Shown: positions 9,371-17,654 of the stretch, in pieces
Numbering within the stretch: the stretch's first letter is position 1
Layout of the letters: each line of letters begins with the position of its first letter
NCBI RefSeq assembly: GCF_042652985.1
Contig: NZ_JBHSHQ010000035.1
Span: 53,378 to 117,377 of the forward strand
Direction of reading: 5' to 3'
Length of the DNA: 64,000 nt
Source: Ruoffia tabacinasalis
GTDB taxonomy: Bacteria > Bacillota > Bacilli > Lactobacillales > Aerococcaceae
Position numbers and translations under genes: made by a program
The notes under the pieces: model-generated
What the model saw: the letters and a program-made list of their open reading frames with translations, nothing else
What the model was told of the DNA's origin: nothing
Database searches by the model: none

Positions 9371-9954
9371 TGAGTCATACCTCCTTTATTGCGGTTAAAG
9401 AAAAATTGAATTAATCCAATACTAGCTGCCATTAGAATAATTAACATCACATTGACATTGAAAATATAATTAGCAATAAAGGCGATAAACATCATTGCAA
9501 TAAGGAGTGGACTTTTTGTGTTGGTCACTTGTTGCCCCATTCCAATCACCACAGCTGTGATTACGGCACCAACACCCGCTTGCATCCCTTCAAGCATTAA
9601 GGCGATGAAAGTATTTTCCCGGAAAGCATCATAAAATAATGCAATGAGAGATATAATCGCGAATGGAGGAATGATCGTTGCGATTACAGCGGTTAATACT
9701 CCAAGCATCCCAGCTAATTTATAACCAACAACGATGGCTCCATTCACGGCAATCGCACCTGGAGCTGATTGTGCAATCGCGACTAAATCTAACATCTCAT
9801 CTTCATCGATCCAGCCATAATCATCTACAAACGTTTTTTTCATTAGAGTGATAATGACATAGCCACCCCCAAAGGTAAAGCCACTTAACATTAAGGTTGA
9901 TAAGAATAATTGCTTTAATATTTGCCCTTTTGATTGATTTTCATTTATCTTCAT
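9367..9954 (-). CDS. CHR-family (chromate) transporter, first half
   Basis: A 195-aa membrane protein with FTFGGGYVIITLM and the motif QSAPGAIAVNGAIVVG of the CHR family. The ATG at 9954 lies 6 nt after AAGGAG; an upstream TTG at 9969 overlaps that site and is unlikely. It overlaps the next CHR gene by 4 bp. It probably acts as a heterodimer with its partner. Chromate export is only a family-level guess. Confidence 0.88.
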   Translation of the reverse strand: MKINENQSKGQILKQLFLSTLMLSGFTFGGGYVIITLMKKTFVDDYGWIDEDEMLDLVAIAQSAPGAIAVNGAIVVGYKLAGMLGVLTAVIATIIPPFAIISLIALFYDAFRENTFIALMLEGMQAGVGAVITAVVIGMGQQVTNTKSPLLIAMMFIAFIANYIFNVNVMLIILMAASIGLIQFFFNRNKGGMTQ

Positions 9955-10033
9955 ATAATTCTCCTTCAATCATCTTTGTAGTTATCATATTAGCTTAAAC
10001 AGAATAAAATGTGAATTAAATGATTTTAGACAA

Positions 10034-10070
10034 CAAAAAAGCTAAAGTGAATATATCACTCTAGCTTTAG
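10034..10070 (-). terminator. Terminator of the LysM gene
   Basis: On the minus strand AGCTAGAGTGA pairs with TCACTTTAGCT (one G-U pair), followed by T6. Confidence 0.8.
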
Positions 10071-10077
10071 TTTATTC

Positions 10078-11400
10078 TTAGTATGCTGGGTTGAATGAAA
10101 CGTGAACATGGTCATAATGGTTGGCAGTGATACTTCCACGGTCTTCCATCGCTGTCCATTGTTGATTCCAATCTCCATAAATTTGTTGTTCCCAAATAAC
10201 GTATGAGATATCATTTTCTGCCATACTATTGATTGAGTAATTAGCAATGTCATCTCCCACTTGAGATCCAACAGGTACCATAAAGTCAACGGCTAATCCT
10301 GCACCGTGATCTTGTGCGTCACCTGGACGGTAAAGGCTGAATGAATCAATACCATAGATTGCTGCAACTTCTTCTTTATAAGCTGCTACATGTGGTTGTA
10401 AGCCAGCGTTTTCAGGGTTAGCTGCCGGGTCTGTTGCTGGTTCTTCATAAACAGGCTCCTCGTAAACAGGCTCTTCATAGACTGGTTCTTCAGGTTCTTC
10501 GTATACTGGTTCGTCAACTACTGGTGTTTCTTCTTCAACTGGTTCCCAAGCTTGACTGTTTTCGTCAACAGTTAAATCAGTTTCGTAAGTTGGCTCTTCA
10601 TAAACAGGTGCCTCAACCGGGACTTCCTCAATTGGAGCCGCTTCGATAGGCGCTTCCTCAATTGGAGCTTCTTCTACTGGTACTTCTCCGTAAACAGGTT
10701 CTTCGTAAACAGGTGCCGTTTCAGCTGGAACTTCTGTCGCTGGTGCTTCTGTATAAGCGGCCGCTTCGACAACTGGAACTTCTTCAACAACTTCTGTTTC
10801 AACGGGTGCTTCTTCAACTAGCGCTTCTACCGCTGGCTCTTCTTCTACCCATGCTGGAACTTCTTCAATAATTGTATTTGATGCTGCAGCACCACCTGCT
10901 GATGATTCCGTTTCTGTTTCTGAAACTGTTTCTTCAGGAACAATAACTTCTTCAACAACTTCTGTTTCTGTTTCAGCTTCAGGCATTGCTTCTGGAGCAA
11001 CTTCTTCTACTTCTGGAATATCTGATAAGTTGACTGGAATACTTACTTCTAAAGTATCTCCATTTGGTGCATCAACTGTTAAGTTGCTTGCGCGGTCATT
11101 CGCATCATATTGAGCTGTTAAAACTGTCTCAGGGAAGATTAAGTCAACATCTTCAATATTATTAATTTCTGCTAAATAACGTGATTCAATATTCATCGCT
11201 TCAGAAATAACACTCAATGTATCTCCGTATTTTACTGTATAAGATAATTCATTTTCTTCAGTCACAACGATTTCTTCAAGCACTTCTTCTAACTGGCGAG
11301 CTTGCCATGTAATATCTGAATCAATCGCCATTGCGATTGGGCCATGTGACATCAATGCTAAGATTGATGATCCAAGCCATAATTTCTTTTTAAAGTTCAT
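10078..11400 (-). CDS. Secreted LysM protein with M15-like C-terminal domain
   Basis: A 440-aa protein with a signal peptide (about residues 1-25), one LysM domain (about 52-99; YTVKYGDTLSVISEAMNI), a long Glu/Pro/Val-rich linker with repeats such as PVYEEP, and a C-terminal domain of about 110 residues. That domain carries DHGAGLAVDFMV and HYDHVHVSF, a His/Asp...His layout like the zinc site of M15-type peptidases and of the ARB-07466-like domain. It probably binds and cleaves or remodels peptidoglycan. The ATG at 11400 was chosen because AAAAAGGTGA lies 8 nt upstream; a GTG 12 bases earlier is part of that site. Catalysis is inferred. Confidence 0.85.
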   Translation of the reverse strand: MNFKKKLWLGSSILALMSHGPIAMAIDSDITWQARQLEEVLEEIVVTEENELSYTVKYGDTLSVISEAMNIESRYLAEINNIEDVDLIFPETVLTAQYDANDRASNLTVDAPNGDTLEVSIPVNLSDIPEVEEVAPEAMPEAETETEVVEEVIVPEETVSETETESSAGGAAASNTIIEEVPAWVEEEPAVEALVEEAPVETEVVEEVPVVEAAAYTEAPATEVPAETAPVYEEPVYGEVPVEEAPIEEAPIEAAPIEEVPVEAPVYEEPTYETDLTVDENSQAWEPVEEETPVVDEPVYEEPEEPVYEEPVYEEPVYEEPATDPAANPENAGLQPHVAAYKEEVAAIYGIDSFSLYRPGDAQDHGAGLAVDFMVPVGSQVGDDIANYSINSMAENDISYVIWEQQIYGDWNQQWTAMEDRGSITANHYDHVHVSFNPAY

Positions 11401-11582
11401 ATATAAGTTCACCTTTTTTTAATTTATTTTTTTGACATGAATTACTTTAGCATAGTCAATTCTGGAAGCCAATGACATTTCAGCCATTTAAATGAACTGT
11501 ATTTTGTCTGTAACATAACACTTACGTGTACATTTGATTGTAACAATTGACCCTATTCTAATAGCTTTTTACTTGCATGCGT

Positions 11583-11611
11583 TTGCAACCAACCTTACAC
11601 TGTTGTACAAT
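11583..11611 (+). promoter_or_regulatory. SigA-type promoter of the thi operon
   Basis: TTGCAA (11583-11588), a 17-bp spacer and TACAAT (11606-11611). Transcription should start about 20 nt before the TPP aptamer. Confidence 0.75.
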
Positions 11612-11639
11612 ACTCCATAGATTACAACATTAAAAATAC

Positions 11640-11735
11640 GGGGAGCTTTTGAAAGTAGAGCTGAGAGGAGTGTAATATTCGACCCGCTGAACCTGGCTGC
11701 TTGCAGTGTAGGGATCATAATTTGCCTTAAAAGCG
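11640..11735 (+). promoter_or_regulatory. TPP riboswitch (THI element)
   Basis: The conserved THI-box parts are present in order: CTGAGAG (11671-11677), GACCC with ACCTG (11691-11714 region) and GTAGGGA (11708-11714), with flanking arms GGAGCTTTT and AAAAGC able to form P1. It binds thiamine pyrophosphate. A terminator hairpin immediately downstream suggests control by premature termination. Confidence 0.93.
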
Positions 11736-11738
11736 ATT

Positions 11739-11776
11739 GGCGGAGATGACCTATACTGGATATCTCTGCCTTTTTG
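11739..11776 (+). terminator. Riboswitch-controlled terminator
   Basis: GGCGGAGAT (11739-11747) pairs with ATCTCTGCC (11762-11770), followed by T5. It lies between the aptamer and thiW, as expected for a TPP off-switch. Confidence 0.88.
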
Positions 11777-11807
11777 TCTATTTAAATTAATTTAGAGGAG
11801 TGAGAAC

Positions 11808-12338
11808 TTGAAAACATTAAAAACACAAAAACTTGTCTTAGCTGGTATCCTATCTGGACTAGCCGTCATTGGAAGCTTAATTTCTTTCCCAATTCTAGGC
11901 TCGCGAGCGTCACCGATTCAACATATTATTAATATGATTTGCGCAGTGCTTTTAGGACCTAGTTATGGCGTTGCTGTCGCTTTTATTGCTAGTCTATTAC
12001 GAAATTTATTCGGTTTAGGTACGATTATGGCCTTTCCCGGAAGCATGATTGGTGCCTTTTTATGTGGCGTCATCTTTAGCAAAACAAAGAATCTTTTTCT
12101 CACTAGCCTGGGTGAAATAGTTGGAACCGGAATTCTAGGTGGGCTTGTCGCATGGCCACTCGCGATTTTATTTTTAGGAGAAAGTGTTGGAACGCTAGCC
12201 TTTTACGCTTACGTAATTCCTTTTCTTATTTCCACGATTACTGGAACAATCATTGCCGTTGGAATTATTAACATACTTAAACAAAATAATATCATCACCT
12301 GGCTAGAAAGGAGTGACCGATCAAATGATAGAGATTAA
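11808..12338 (+). CDS. thiW: ThiW, thiazole-specific ECF transporter S component
   Basis: A 176-aa integral membrane protein of about five hydrophobic segments with the ThiW motif GSRASPIQHIINMI near the N-terminus. It is the substrate-binding subunit that works with a shared ECF energizing module encoded elsewhere, and is predicted to import the thiazole (HET) precursor. It starts at TTG, 7 nt after AGAGGAG. First gene behind the TPP riboswitch; it overlaps thiM by 14 bp. Confidence 0.92.
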   Translation: MKTLKTQKLVLAGILSGLAVIGSLISFPILGSRASPIQHIINMICAVLLGPSYGVAVAFIASLLRNLFGLGTIMAFPGSMIGAFLCGVIFSKTKNLFLTSLGEIVGTGILGGLVAWPLAILFLGESVGTLAFYAYVIPFLISTITGTIIAVGIINILKQNNIITWLERSDRSNDRD

Positions 12339-13146
12339 TCATTTATGGGGAAAAGTTCGAGAAGCCAATCCACTTGTGCATACGATTAGTAATCTAGTCA
12401 GTGCCAATGACTGTGCTAACTTACTCCTTGCTGTGGGGGCAAGCCCAATCATGGCGAGCGCCATCCAAGAGATGGAAGACATTAGCCGAATTAGTCAATC
12501 AACAGTTTTAAACTTAGGCACACCCAATGATTCAAAATACGCTACTTGTACCAAAGCCGGCGTATATGCAAATAAATATTTCCATCCTGTGATTGTCGAT
12601 CCCGTCGGCATTGGGGCGAGCCTTTATCGAAAAGAAAAAGTCACACAACTTTTAAATAAAGTTCAACCAACCATTATTAGAGCCAATGTTGGAGAAGTCC
12701 AAAGTTTGTTAGGGTCTAAAAGCCAAGCACGAGGCGTTGATAGTTTCGCTCAATCCCATTCTGATGATGGACAATCAGATGCCGTCGTCTTAGCCCAACA
12801 GTTGGATTGTGTTGTCTTGATGACTGGAAAAGATGACTTTGTTACCAACGGTACTCACTCTTACTTAATCGAAGGTGGTAGCTCAATTCTCACCAAAATT
12901 ACCGGAACAGGTGATATGCTTTCTGTCCTATGTGGCGCTCTATCCAATGTGACTGACCCGCTAACAGCTGCGCTTAGCGCTTCCTATAGTTGGAAAGTCA
13001 TAGGTAAACTGGTTAAAGAAAGTTCCGCAGGTTTGGGTCAAGCACACAGACAACTCTTCGATTATGCTAGTCAAATTGAACAAATTACCAAAATTCAACA
13101 TACCGTGACGATTCACGAATCAGGAGGCCGTAAACATGTCAATTAA
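12325..13146 (+). CDS. thiM: Hydroxyethylthiazole kinase ThiM
   Basis: A 273-aa kinase that phosphorylates 4-methyl-5-(2-hydroxyethyl)thiazole. Family features are HTISNLVSANDCAN near the N-terminus, VDPVGIGAS, RANVGEV and the catalytic TGTGDML. The ATG at 12325 follows AAAGGAG by about 11 nt; the in-frame GTG at 12313 overlaps that site. Fits downstream of ThiW, which supplies the thiazole. Overlaps thiE by 11 bp. Confidence 0.93.
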   Translation: MIEINHLWGKVREANPLVHTISNLVSANDCANLLLAVGASPIMASAIQEMEDISRISQSTVLNLGTPNDSKYATCTKAGVYANKYFHPVIVDPVGIGASLYRKEKVTQLLNKVQPTIIRANVGEVQSLLGSKSQARGVDSFAQSHSDDGQSDAVVLAQQLDCVVLMTGKDDFVTNGTHSYLIEGGSSILTKITGTGDMLSVLCGALSNVTDPLTAALSASYSWKVIGKLVKESSAGLGQAHRQLFDYASQIEQITKIQHTVTIHESGGRKHVN

Positions 13147-13771
13147 ACCTGAACAACTCACCTTATATGCCATTACAGACCGAACTTGGTTAAATGGTGC
13201 TACCTTAGAAGACCATGTCAAAGAAGCTCTCGAGGGGGGCGCAACGATTTTACAGCTTCGAGAAAAGACTCTTTCTGATGCAGAGTTTCTTGAACAAGCT
13301 AAACGATTAAAACCTTTATGTCAGTCTTACAATGTCCCATTAATTATCAATGATCGCGTTGATATTGCCCTTGAAGCTGATGCTGATGGCGTTCACGTAG
13401 GTCAAAACGATATGCAAGCCGGTCAAGTCCGCGAAAAATTAGGCCCAAATAAGTTACTCGGTGTATCTTGCCGAACGGTTGAACATGCTTTAGCCGCTCA
13501 AGAGCATGGTGCTGATTACATCGGCGTTGGAGCTATGTTTCCCACTCAAACAAAGACTGATACTGAGCCCGTTTCAATTGAAACACTTAAAGCCATTTGT
13601 CAATCCGTAAACATTCCCGTTGTTGCTATTGGTGGCGTTACATTATCGAATGTTTCTCAGTTACAAGATACTGGTATTGCAGGTATTGTCGCCATCAGCG
13701 CGATTTTTTCTCAAGATGATATTCAAGAAGCGGCACACAATTTAAAAGAAGCTGTTTCAAACTTACTTTAA
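13136..13771 (+). CDS. thiE: Thiamine phosphate synthase ThiE
   Basis: A 211-aa TIM-barrel enzyme joining HMP pyrophosphate and thiazole phosphate to thiamine phosphate. Signature motifs are LREKTLSD, INDRVDIALEADADGVHVGQ and the phosphate-binding segment AIGGVTLSN. The ATG follows a GGAGG inside the end of thiM. It uses the products of ThiM and ThiD, its operon neighbours. Confidence 0.94.
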   Translation: MSIKPEQLTLYAITDRTWLNGATLEDHVKEALEGGATILQLREKTLSDAEFLEQAKRLKPLCQSYNVPLIINDRVDIALEADADGVHVGQNDMQAGQVREKLGPNKLLGVSCRTVEHALAAQEHGADYIGVGAMFPTQTKTDTEPVSIETLKAICQSVNIPVVAIGGVTLSNVSQLQDTGIAGIVAISAIFSQDDIQEAAHNLKEAVSNLL

Positions 13772-13784
13772 GGAGGTAACATGT

Positions 13785-14603
13785 ATGAAAACTGTATTAA
13801 CCATTGCCGGAAGCGATTCGAGTGGAGGCGCTGGAATTCAAGCAGACTTAAAGACGATGATTAGTCATGGGGTTTATGGCATGAGTGCGATTACTGCTTT
13901 AACTGCTCAAAATACTTTAGGTGTCACTGATGTCTTAGAATCAACGCCCGAATTTTTAGCTGCCCAGCTTGATGCTGTGTGCACAGATATTTACCCGGAT
14001 GCGGTTAAAATTGGAATGGTCTCAAGTGCGCCGTTAATTAAAGTCATTGCGGATAAATTAAATGAGTACGACGTGCCTTTAGTCGTAGTAGATCCTGTCA
14101 TGGTGGCAACCAGTGGTTCTACTTTGATGGAATCCGATGCTACGGAGACGCTGAAACAAGAATTACTCCCTATCGCGACTGTTCTCACACCAAATATCGA
14201 GGAAGCTGAAGCATTATCTGGCTTTAAAATTAAAACCCATGACGACATGGTCGCAGCTGCAAAGCATATTGGCGATACTTACCATTGTGCTGTCCTTTGT
14301 AAGGGTGGACACCGTCAAACGGATGCCAATGATGTTCTGTATCATGAAGGAAAGGTTCATTGGTTCGAAAGCGAACGCGTGGATAATCCAAACGCTCATG
14401 GAACAGGTTGTACTTTAGCAAGTGCTATCGCCTCTAACTTAGCGAAAGATTTTGATTTAATTACTTCTATTGAACGCGCAAAAGCTTATTTAACGAACGC
14501 ATTAAGAGCAGGACTTGATTTAGGTAAAGGTTCTGGGCCTTTAGACCACGGCTTTGATATCCATTCTAAATACAGTGAGATGAATAATCATGACCGTATA
14601 TGA
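13785..14603 (+). CDS. thiD: HMP / HMP-phosphate kinase ThiD
   Basis: A 272-aa ribokinase-fold kinase. TIAGSDSSGGAGIQADLKT at the N-terminus and NPNAHGTGCTLASAIASN with the catalytic base region are diagnostic. It makes HMP pyrophosphate in two steps. AAGGAGGT lies just upstream. Last gene of the salvage operon; no thiC or thiazole-synthesis genes are present here, so the locus supports salvage rather than full synthesis. Confidence 0.94.
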   Translation: MKTVLTIAGSDSSGGAGIQADLKTMISHGVYGMSAITALTAQNTLGVTDVLESTPEFLAAQLDAVCTDIYPDAVKIGMVSSAPLIKVIADKLNEYDVPLVVVDPVMVATSGSTLMESDATETLKQELLPIATVLTPNIEEAEALSGFKIKTHDDMVAAAKHIGDTYHCAVLCKGGHRQTDANDVLYHEGKVHWFESERVDNPNAHGTGCTLASAIASNLAKDFDLITSIERAKAYLTNALRAGLDLGKGSGPLDHGFDIHSKYSEMNNHDRI

Positions 14604-14930
14604 GATGAAATTAAACTCAGAACCTTTTGATATGATTAAACAGGGACAAAAAACGATTGAACTCCGTCTAAATGATGAAAAGCGTCGCTAAGTTCAAGTT
14701 GGTGCTCAAATGATTTAACACAAAAAATTCAGGCGGATGTAATTGCTTTACATCCGTTCCCTTCTTTCGAGGAACTATATCAGGCTCTTCCTTTACTAGA
14801 ATGTGGCTATACTTCTAATAATGTGGAGGCTGCTTCTCCAGAAGATATGGAAGCTCATTATTCATTAGAGCAACAAGCGCGCTATGGTGTTCTTGGGATT
14901 GAAATTAGTTTGCCTGATCATCTTTCTTAA
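14590..14930 (+). pseudogene. ASCH-domain protein, broken
   Basis: The first part reads MTVYEMKLNSEPFDMIKQGQ and IELRLNDEKRR, then meets an in-frame TAA at 14689-14691 where a Gln or Lys is usual, a second stop soon after, and a shift of frame. The downstream half, in another frame, reads DVIALHPFPSFEELYQALP and ends ARYGVLGIEI, which is the rest of an ASCH domain. Several lesions make it non-functional. It overlaps the 3' end of thiD by 14 bp. Confidence 0.85.
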
Positions 14931-14955
14931 CCTTGCTCAGCTCCTATATATTTTC

Positions 14956-14964
14956 TGTTATAAT
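14956..14964 (+). promoter_or_regulatory. Extended -10 promoter element
   Basis: TGTTATAAT is a perfect TGnTATAAT element; the TTGCTC at 14933 is 20 bp upstream and a weak -35. It likely drives the gene at 14994. Confidence 0.65.
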
Positions 14965-14993
14965 ATCTAAACAAAGGAGTTGTTTGCTTTTCC

Positions 14994-15446
14994 ATGTTAA
15001 CGATCATTATTTTAATTTTAATCGCCCTCTTGGGCTACACCCTTTTTCATCAATTCAATGCTTTTCGCCAGATACAAATTCGCGAGAATCATCAGCGATT
15101 ATTTTATGCAACGCCTGTAATTATTGCGATTGTATTTCTTGAGGTAGGATTCGAATTTGGTGAGACTTTTATTCAATACGCCTTATTTATTTTAATCGCT
15201 ATTAATTTTGTTGCGATTCCTTTTACGTCAGGCCTTTCAAATGATTTTATCTATTATAAGTCAAATAAAAGAGGCATCGCCGGTTTGATTCCTAAAAGTA
15301 AAGCTTTAACCGACGTTATCGGGAGTCAGATTGAAAAAGAGGATGATTATTTTACTGTTGATTTTTCTTTTGAAAAGGAGATTATCAGTTTACGTTTTTC
15401 AAATGAACAATTTGACGCTGTACATCAAATAATTTCACGTACATAA
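14994..15446 (+). CDS. Small membrane protein of unknown function
   Basis: A 150-aa protein not recognised as a named family. It has an N-terminal membrane helix (about residues 2-20), two more hydrophobic segments at about 40-56 and 62-80, and a C-terminal soluble part of about 65 residues. AAAGGAG lies 14 nt before the ATG, which is long, but no better in-frame start exists. It has its own extended -10 promoter and a terminator, so it is probably a real single-gene unit. Confidence 0.65.
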   Translation: MLTIIILILIALLGYTLFHQFNAFRQIQIRENHQRLFYATPVIIAIVFLEVGFEFGETFIQYALFILIAINFVAIPFTSGLSNDFIYYKSNKRGIAGLIPKSKALTDVIGSQIEKEDDYFTVDFSFEKEIISLRFSNEQFDAVHQIISRT

Positions 15447-15474
15447 AAAGCCAGGCACTCGCCTGGCTTCTTTT
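15447..15474. terminator. Bidirectional terminator
   Basis: AAGCCAGGC and GCCTGGCTT flank the loop ACTC, with T-rich tracts on both strands. It separates convergent genes. Confidence 0.88.
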
Positions 15475-16099
15475 ATGAGAATAAATTTGAGAGTAAACCT
15501 AAGAAATTGTGCACCCCGGCCATAAATAAAAACATCGTGACCGGTTTAAATATCAATTGGATGATGACCATTCGCTTGTAAGTCAAATCACTTAAGCCAC
15601 TGATCATGATGAATAACTCATCCGGCAATCCTGGTACTGCAAGCACCACCGCAAGTATCCACTCAATGTAATAACCTCTATCTAAATAACTCAAACCTTT
15701 TTCAACTAATTTTTCATCTAAAAAAGCATATAAAATTGGCTGCCCGAAGCGTTTCGCCAACCAAAATAATATCAATGACCCGAGAAAATTCGCTGAAAAC
15801 GCCAAAATAAAGCCCAGTAGTGGCCCAAATGCGGCATAAGCAATCACACTCCCGAGCCCGCCGGGAACGATTGGATACACGGTATTGATGATAGATAGAA
15901 GGAAAAAGACAATCGGTGCGAATGCCCCAGTTTTCTCGAGTCTTTCTTGAAGAATTTCTGGATGATTAAATAAGTCAATTTTGAAAAAATAGGCAAATAT
16001 GATGAACGTAATCACCGCTCCGACAATGGCTACCCACTTTAACACTTGCTTATTTCTTTTGAAAAACATAATATCTTTTGACAGTGGTGCCATATCCAT
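15473..16099 (-). CDS. TVP38/TMEM64 (DedA-like) membrane protein
   Basis: A 208-aa membrane protein with the VTT/SNARE-associated domain: INTVYPIVPGGLGSVIAYAAFGPLLG, given here in part, and the re-entrant motif VPGLPDELFIMISGL. Family members are linked to lipid scrambling and envelope homeostasis, but the function in lactic acid bacteria is unsettled. The ATG at 16099 is preceded by GAGGGTAGG; the frame runs open back to 16225 but through a terminator hairpin, so that longer start is unlikely. Confidence 0.8.
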   Translation of the reverse strand: MDMAPLSKDIMFFKRNKQVLKWVAIVGAVITFIIFAYFFKIDLFNHPEILQERLEKTGAFAPIVFFLLSIINTVYPIVPGGLGSVIAYAAFGPLLGFILAFSANFLGSLILFWLAKRFGQPILYAFLDEKLVEKGLSYLDRGYYIEWILAVVLAVPGLPDELFIMISGLSDLTYKRMVIIQLIFKPVTMFLFMAGVHNFLGLLSNLFS

Positions 16100-16210
16100 A
16101 AAACCTACCCTCTCTGATTGAAACAAATCGTCTTTTATTAACTTTACAGTATTATATTTATAGCTAAACTTCATAGGGCTAAAGGACCAAATTTTATCAT
16201 CCGCCCAATA

Positions 16211-16237
16211 AAAAAAGAGAGTCACGCTCTCTTTTCG
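16211..16237 (-). terminator. Terminator hairpin
   Basis: AAAAGAGAG (16213-16221) pairs with CTCTCTTTT (16227-16235), with a T-run on the minus strand. It is a second stop for the gene at 16335 or insulation of the TVP38 gene. Confidence 0.65.
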
Positions 16238-16284
16238 CTATAATAAACATATCATAAATCATCAGATATTTTTAGGGTGAATTC

Positions 16285-16317
16285 GGAAAAAAAATGGCCA
16301 TCCGGGTAGGAATGGCG
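16285..16317 (-). terminator. Terminator of the 16335 gene
   Basis: On the minus strand GCCAT pairs with ATGGC around a 10-base loop and is followed by a long T-run. The stem is short. Confidence 0.55.
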
Positions 16318-16334
16318 GGAGGTTGGGTTTTATA

Positions 16335-16832
16335 TTAATAATCTATACCTTCTACAAGAACTTTATGTACAAGTAAGACTGGAACTGTCTTTGTTCCGCC
16401 CATAACCGTGTCATAAGTATATAATCCATGAAGTGTTCCATATAAATCAATATCATCACCGTCCATTAATCGACTGTCAGGAAGCGTAGGAAAAAAGACA
16501 AAGTAAGCTGTATCTAGATCGTCGTTACGCATCACTAAACCATATGCCATATCTAAGTCTTCCGCTTCGTCATATTGTTGCACCGTTGCATAAAAGGTAT
16601 GTTGAACGTCAGTCATACCATTACGTTCACGCATAATATCTTCATATTTAATAATTTCATAATCACTATCTTTATATTCTTTCGCAGTACCTAACACAAT
16701 TTCCTGATATTCGTCTTTGATTGCTTCTGCAACATCATCCATTGAGGTAGCTACAGCTTGAGCACTAGTAGGTGAGAGGGTTAATAACGATAACATGACA
16801 AATGAAACGAGTAGTTTTTTTAGCTTATCCAT
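16335..16832 (-). CDS. Secreted protein of unknown function
   Basis: A 165-aa protein with a clear signal peptide (about residues 1-27, ending SAQA-VA). The mature part has no family I can name. Its C-terminal third (GDDIDLYGTLHGLYTYDT to LVHKV) resembles a small beta-barrel of the OB type. AAGGAGAG precedes the ATG. It is flanked by terminators, so it is probably a single-gene unit. Export is well supported; function is unknown. Confidence 0.7.
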   Translation of the reverse strand: MDKLKKLLVSFVMLSLLTLSPTSAQAVATSMDDVAEAIKDEYQEIVLGTAKEYKDSDYEIIKYEDIMRERNGMTDVQHTFYATVQQYDEAEDLDMAYGLVMRNDDLDTAYFVFFPTLPDSRLMDGDDIDLYGTLHGLYTYDTVMGGTKTVPVLLVHKVLVEGIDY

Positions 16833-16919
16833 AAAATCTCTCCTTATTCATAAATGTTATTTATATTATACCAAAGACTGTCAGGTTAATCAATGAACCG
16901 CTTACATAATTAGACTTTT

Positions 16920-16946
16920 AAAAACCAGACCCAGTTAGAGTCTGTT
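16920..16946 (-). terminator. Terminator of the exonuclease gene
   Basis: On the minus strand CAGACTC pairs with GGGTCTG around TAACT, followed by GTTTTT. Confidence 0.8.
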
Positions 16947-16952
16947 TTGGTT

Positions 16953-17504
16953 CTACAATCTATAAAACTGCTTCACATTTCCTGCCTTCAACAAATCCTC
17001 CACGGTCTGCGTCTTCGAATACATCGTTAAAGCGTGGATGACATAAGCAGCAGCTCGCGCATCTTCAAGAGCATTATGATGATTAAATTCAAATTTTATT
17101 TGCTGGCATAAAGATTTTAAACTGAAACTTGAAAGCTTTCCGCGCCATAAATTACGGGCCAACTGACAAGAATCAAAATAATCCATGCCTAACTCCGGGA
17201 GTCTGAATTTTTCATTGGCTGATCGAATCACGCCTCGGTCAAATTGAGTGTGACTCACAACTGGCGCGTCTCCCACGAATTCTTGAAACCGACCAATAAC
17301 TTCATGATACGCCGGTTTTCCTTGAACTTGTTCGGGTGTTATTCCGTGAATACGAATATTGTTCGGTGCAAAAGATGTCAGTGGATCAATTAATTCATAA
17401 AAATGTCTAACCATAATTCCGTCAACAACTTTTACTGCCCCAAGCGAACAGGCTGACCACCGCTGACCGTTAGCTGTTTCAAAGTCAAATGCAACATATT
17501 CCAT
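16953..17504 (-). CDS. DEDDh 3'-5' exonuclease (DnaQ-like)
   Basis: A 183-aa DnaQ/epsilon-type exonuclease with D7 and E9 (VAFDFET), D89 (QFDRGVI), H143 and D148 (HHNALEDA), which complete the DEDDh set. It should remove nucleotides from 3' ends of DNA or RNA. A good GGAAGGGG site precedes the ATG. It diverges from the SOS-regulated polymerase operon, but its own start lies about 100 bp from the LexA box, so shared control is not obvious. Confidence 0.88.
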   Translation of the reverse strand: MEYVAFDFETANGQRWSACSLGAVKVVDGIMVRHFYELIDPLTSFAPNNIRIHGITPEQVQGKPAYHEVIGRFQEFVGDAPVVSHTQFDRGVIRSANEKFRLPELGMDYFDSCQLARNLWRGKLSSFSLKSLCQQIKFEFNHHNALEDARAAAYVIHALTMYSKTQTVEDLLKAGNVKQFYRL

Positions 17505-17593
17505 TGAATAACCCCTTCCTTATAATCTTAATCTCCATATCAGTATATACACTTCTTACCGCTCGTCAAGTCACAAGTTTTAAAATATTCCAC

Positions 17594-17622
17594 TTGCTTA
17601 TGCGAACATTTGTTCGTATAAT
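17594..17622 (+). promoter_or_regulatory. SOS promoter with LexA box (uvrX operon)
   Basis: TTGCTT (17594-17599), a 17-bp spacer and TATAAT (17617-17622). The spacer holds CGAACATTTGTTCG (17603-17616), matching the Firmicute LexA box CGAAC-N4-GTTCG, so LexA would block RNA polymerase directly. Confidence 0.9.
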
Positions 17623-17654
17623 AGACTCAAGGTTTTATCAAAAGGAGGATTATA

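Noticed and set aside
10434..10871. Leu-rich frames antisense to the LysM protein linker
   Set aside because: They arise from the repetitive Glu/Pro/Val codons; no ribosome sites.
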